Made by a program: the position numbers and the translations under genes. Of a stretch of DNA of 64,000 nt, positions 63,911 to 64,000 are shown in pieces. How positions within the stretch are numbered: the first letter of the stretch is position 1; each line of letters begins with the position of its first letter. A model generated the notes under the pieces. The model had not been told where the DNA came from and did no database searches. It saw only the letters and a program-made list of their open reading frames with translations. Source of the stretch: Sipunculus nudus (taxonomy: Eukaryota > Annelida > Sipuncula > Golfingiida > Sipunculidae); NCBI GenBank assembly GCA_026874595.1, contig CM049306.1:72663642-72727641 (forward strand). The letters are read 5' to 3'.

Positions 63911-63931
63911 TAATTGTCCACGTCATAACCA

Positions 63932-63954
63932 CAACTGTGATCGTATCACAGTTG
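63932..63954. repeat. perfect 10-bp hairpin
   Basis: CAACTGTGAT, loop CGT, ATCACAGTTG. It lies just outside the proposed LTR; role unknown. Confidence 0.85.
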
Positions 63955-64000
63955 AGGATTTCGAAACAAGTGGAAATTATGATCACAAGAATAATTTCCA

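Noticed and set aside
1-64000. CRISPR arrays, bacterial operons, tRNA or rRNA genes
   Set aside because: Introns, microsatellites and animal gene families show this is animal nuclear DNA. The tandem arrays have no CRISPR-like spacer pattern, and no tRNA or rRNA sequence was recognised by eye.

Overview
This is a eukaryotic nuclear window. It is AT-rich, carries many microsatellites and dispersed repeats, and its genes are split by many GT-AG introns. The gene content (a SoxH/SOX30 factor, a molluscan-style Arg/Ser-rich sperm nuclear basic protein) and the repeats (a tandem-core element resembling bivalve 'pearl' elements, short dispersed repeats with lophotrochozoan-type ends) suggest a mollusc, most likely a bivalve. 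No database search was run, so this is inference. Four multi-exon + strand genes were assembled by hand from open frames, splice signals and matching intron phases.

Layout. (1) 1-4700 is mostly non-coding, with a possible minus-strand terminal exon at 319-555 and a dispersed repeat at 1725-2035. (2) 4727-12859 holds the 3' part of a Cys-rich single-pass membrane protein of Shisa/WBP1/VOPP1 type; its signal-peptide exon was not found. (3) 16507-28838 is a complete 8-exon SOX30 (SoxH) gene predicted to encode 828 aa, with every intron phase agreeing and cAMP-response-element palindromes upstream. (4) 30231-30735 is a decayed LINE reverse transcriptase fragment. (5) 31989-32535 is a two-exon sperm nuclear basic (protamine-like) protein gene with a CRE-like cluster and CCAAT box upstream, followed by an unstable poly-C tandem region. 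(6) 33640-42000 is repeat territory: decayed gag pieces, a hAT-like element and an apparently exact 437-bp tandem duplication. (7) 42196 to at least 60558 is a secreted protein gene of at least 15 exons: signal peptide, acidic segment, basic helical region, a Ser/Thr/Gly exon rich in acidic Ser-Gly sites, a laminin-like helical region and the beginning of a laminin-G domain. The gene seems to run on, or its end was not recognised. (8) 45461-46995, in intron 1 of that gene, is a terminal-inverted-repeat element with about eight ~165-200 bp tandem units. (9) 61676-62636 is a second hAT-like element, and 62890-64000 the 5' end of a decayed LTR retrotransposon on the minus strand.

SOX30 is known as a testis/spermatid regulator and protamine-like proteins package sperm DNA. 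Finding them about 3 kb apart on the same strand, both with CRE-type sites upstream, suggests a sperm-expressed neighbourhood. The secreted Ser-Gly/laminin-G gene is the least conventional gene here and the best candidate for something undescribed.
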